Of a stretch of DNA of 5,917 bases, positions 5,894-5,917 are shown one piece after another. Every line of letters begins with the position of its first letter. The stretch's first letter is position 1. A program made the translations under genes and the position numbers. The notes beneath the pieces are model-generated. The model searched no databases, was not told the origin of the DNA, and saw only the letters and a list, made by a program, of their open reading frames with translations. The stretch is from Gemmatimonadota bacterium. GTDB taxonomy: Bacteria > Gemmatimonadota > Gemmatimonadetes > Gemmatimonadales > GWC2-71-9. The stretch spans positions 1 through 5,917 of the forward strand of contig JACZUR010000147.1 of NCBI GenBank assembly GCA_022573095.1, read 5' to 3'.

Positions 5894-5917
5894 ATGGATG
5901 AAGCAGAGAAGAAAAGC
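5894..5917 (+). CDS. rplE: Probable L5 (uL5) N-terminus, partial, cut by window end
   Basis: Only 20-24 bases are inside the window. Two starts are possible. The ATG at 5894 reads MDEAEKKS, and the ATG at 5898 reads MKQRRK in another frame. The Shine-Dalgarno spacing favours 5898, while an acidic/basic N-terminal extension such as MDEAEKKS is also plausible. Neither reaches a recognisable L5 motif. The assignment rests on gene order: in bacteria rplE almost always follows rplX in the spc operon. L5 binds 5S rRNA and contacts the P-site tRNA from the central protuberance. The identity is inferred from context, and the exact start and frame are unresolved. Confidence 0.6.

Noticed and set aside
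1..5917. CRISPR array, mobile element, defence system, tRNA or riboswitch
   Set aside because: I looked in the gaps (all 21 bases or less) and on both strands. There are no spaced direct repeats, no transposase or integrase motifs, no RNA gene, and no non-coding stretch large enough to hold one.

Overview
This window is a ribosomal-protein gene cluster from a bacterium. It runs without a break, all on the + strand, from the 3' end of tuf (EF-Tu) through the whole S10 operon and into the spc operon: tuf' – rpsJ – rplC – rplD – rplW – rplB – rpsS – rplV – rpsC – rplP – rpmC – rpsQ – rplN – rplX – rplE'. This is the ancestral bacterial order. Every complete gene can be named from its conserved family motifs, and none is frameshifted or broken.

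The genome is moderately GC-rich by eye and uses the standard bacterial code. TAA, TGA and TAG all end genes here, and GTG starts two genes (rplV, rplN). Bacterial L29, L16 and L14 in the classic order exclude an archaeal or eukaryotic nuclear source. The proteins do not look like those of enteric bacteria or bacilli: L2 has [10 protein letters not shown]3 has [19 protein letters not shown], and L24 has an N-terminal extension. A Gemmatimonadota-like or other environmental phylum is my guess, from memory of family style only, and it is low confidence.

Layout: 1-113 is the EF-Tu C-terminus. 135-2058 carries S10, L3, L4 and L23. 2062-4213 carries L2, S19, L22 and S3. 4217-5123 carries L16, L29 and S17. 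5136-5888 carries L14 and L24. From about 5894 L5 begins and runs off the end. No gap exceeds 21 bases. Four gene pairs overlap by 1-8 bases, one overlaps by 1 or 4 depending on the rplC start, and two abut exactly. I see no terminator, no convincing internal promoter and no untranslated leader. The layout therefore suggests one long transcript joining what E. coli splits into str, S10 and spc units, with extensive translational coupling.

Together the genes supply 30S proteins (S10, S19, S3, S17) and 50S proteins (L3, L4, L23, L2, L22, L16, L29, L14, L24, L5) that assemble on 16S and 23S rRNA. EF-Tu delivers aminoacyl-tRNA to the finished ribosome. S10 is also the transcription factor NusE, and L23 and L29 form the tunnel-exit docking platform.

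I looked for an undescribed system and did not find one; this is core housekeeping DNA. The points worth a second look are small: a tryptophan-bearing L22 tunnel hairpin, a basic C-terminal tail on L4, the fused tuf–rpsJ junction, an identical 8-base overlap used twice in succession, and a 16-base perfect palindrome inside rplP.
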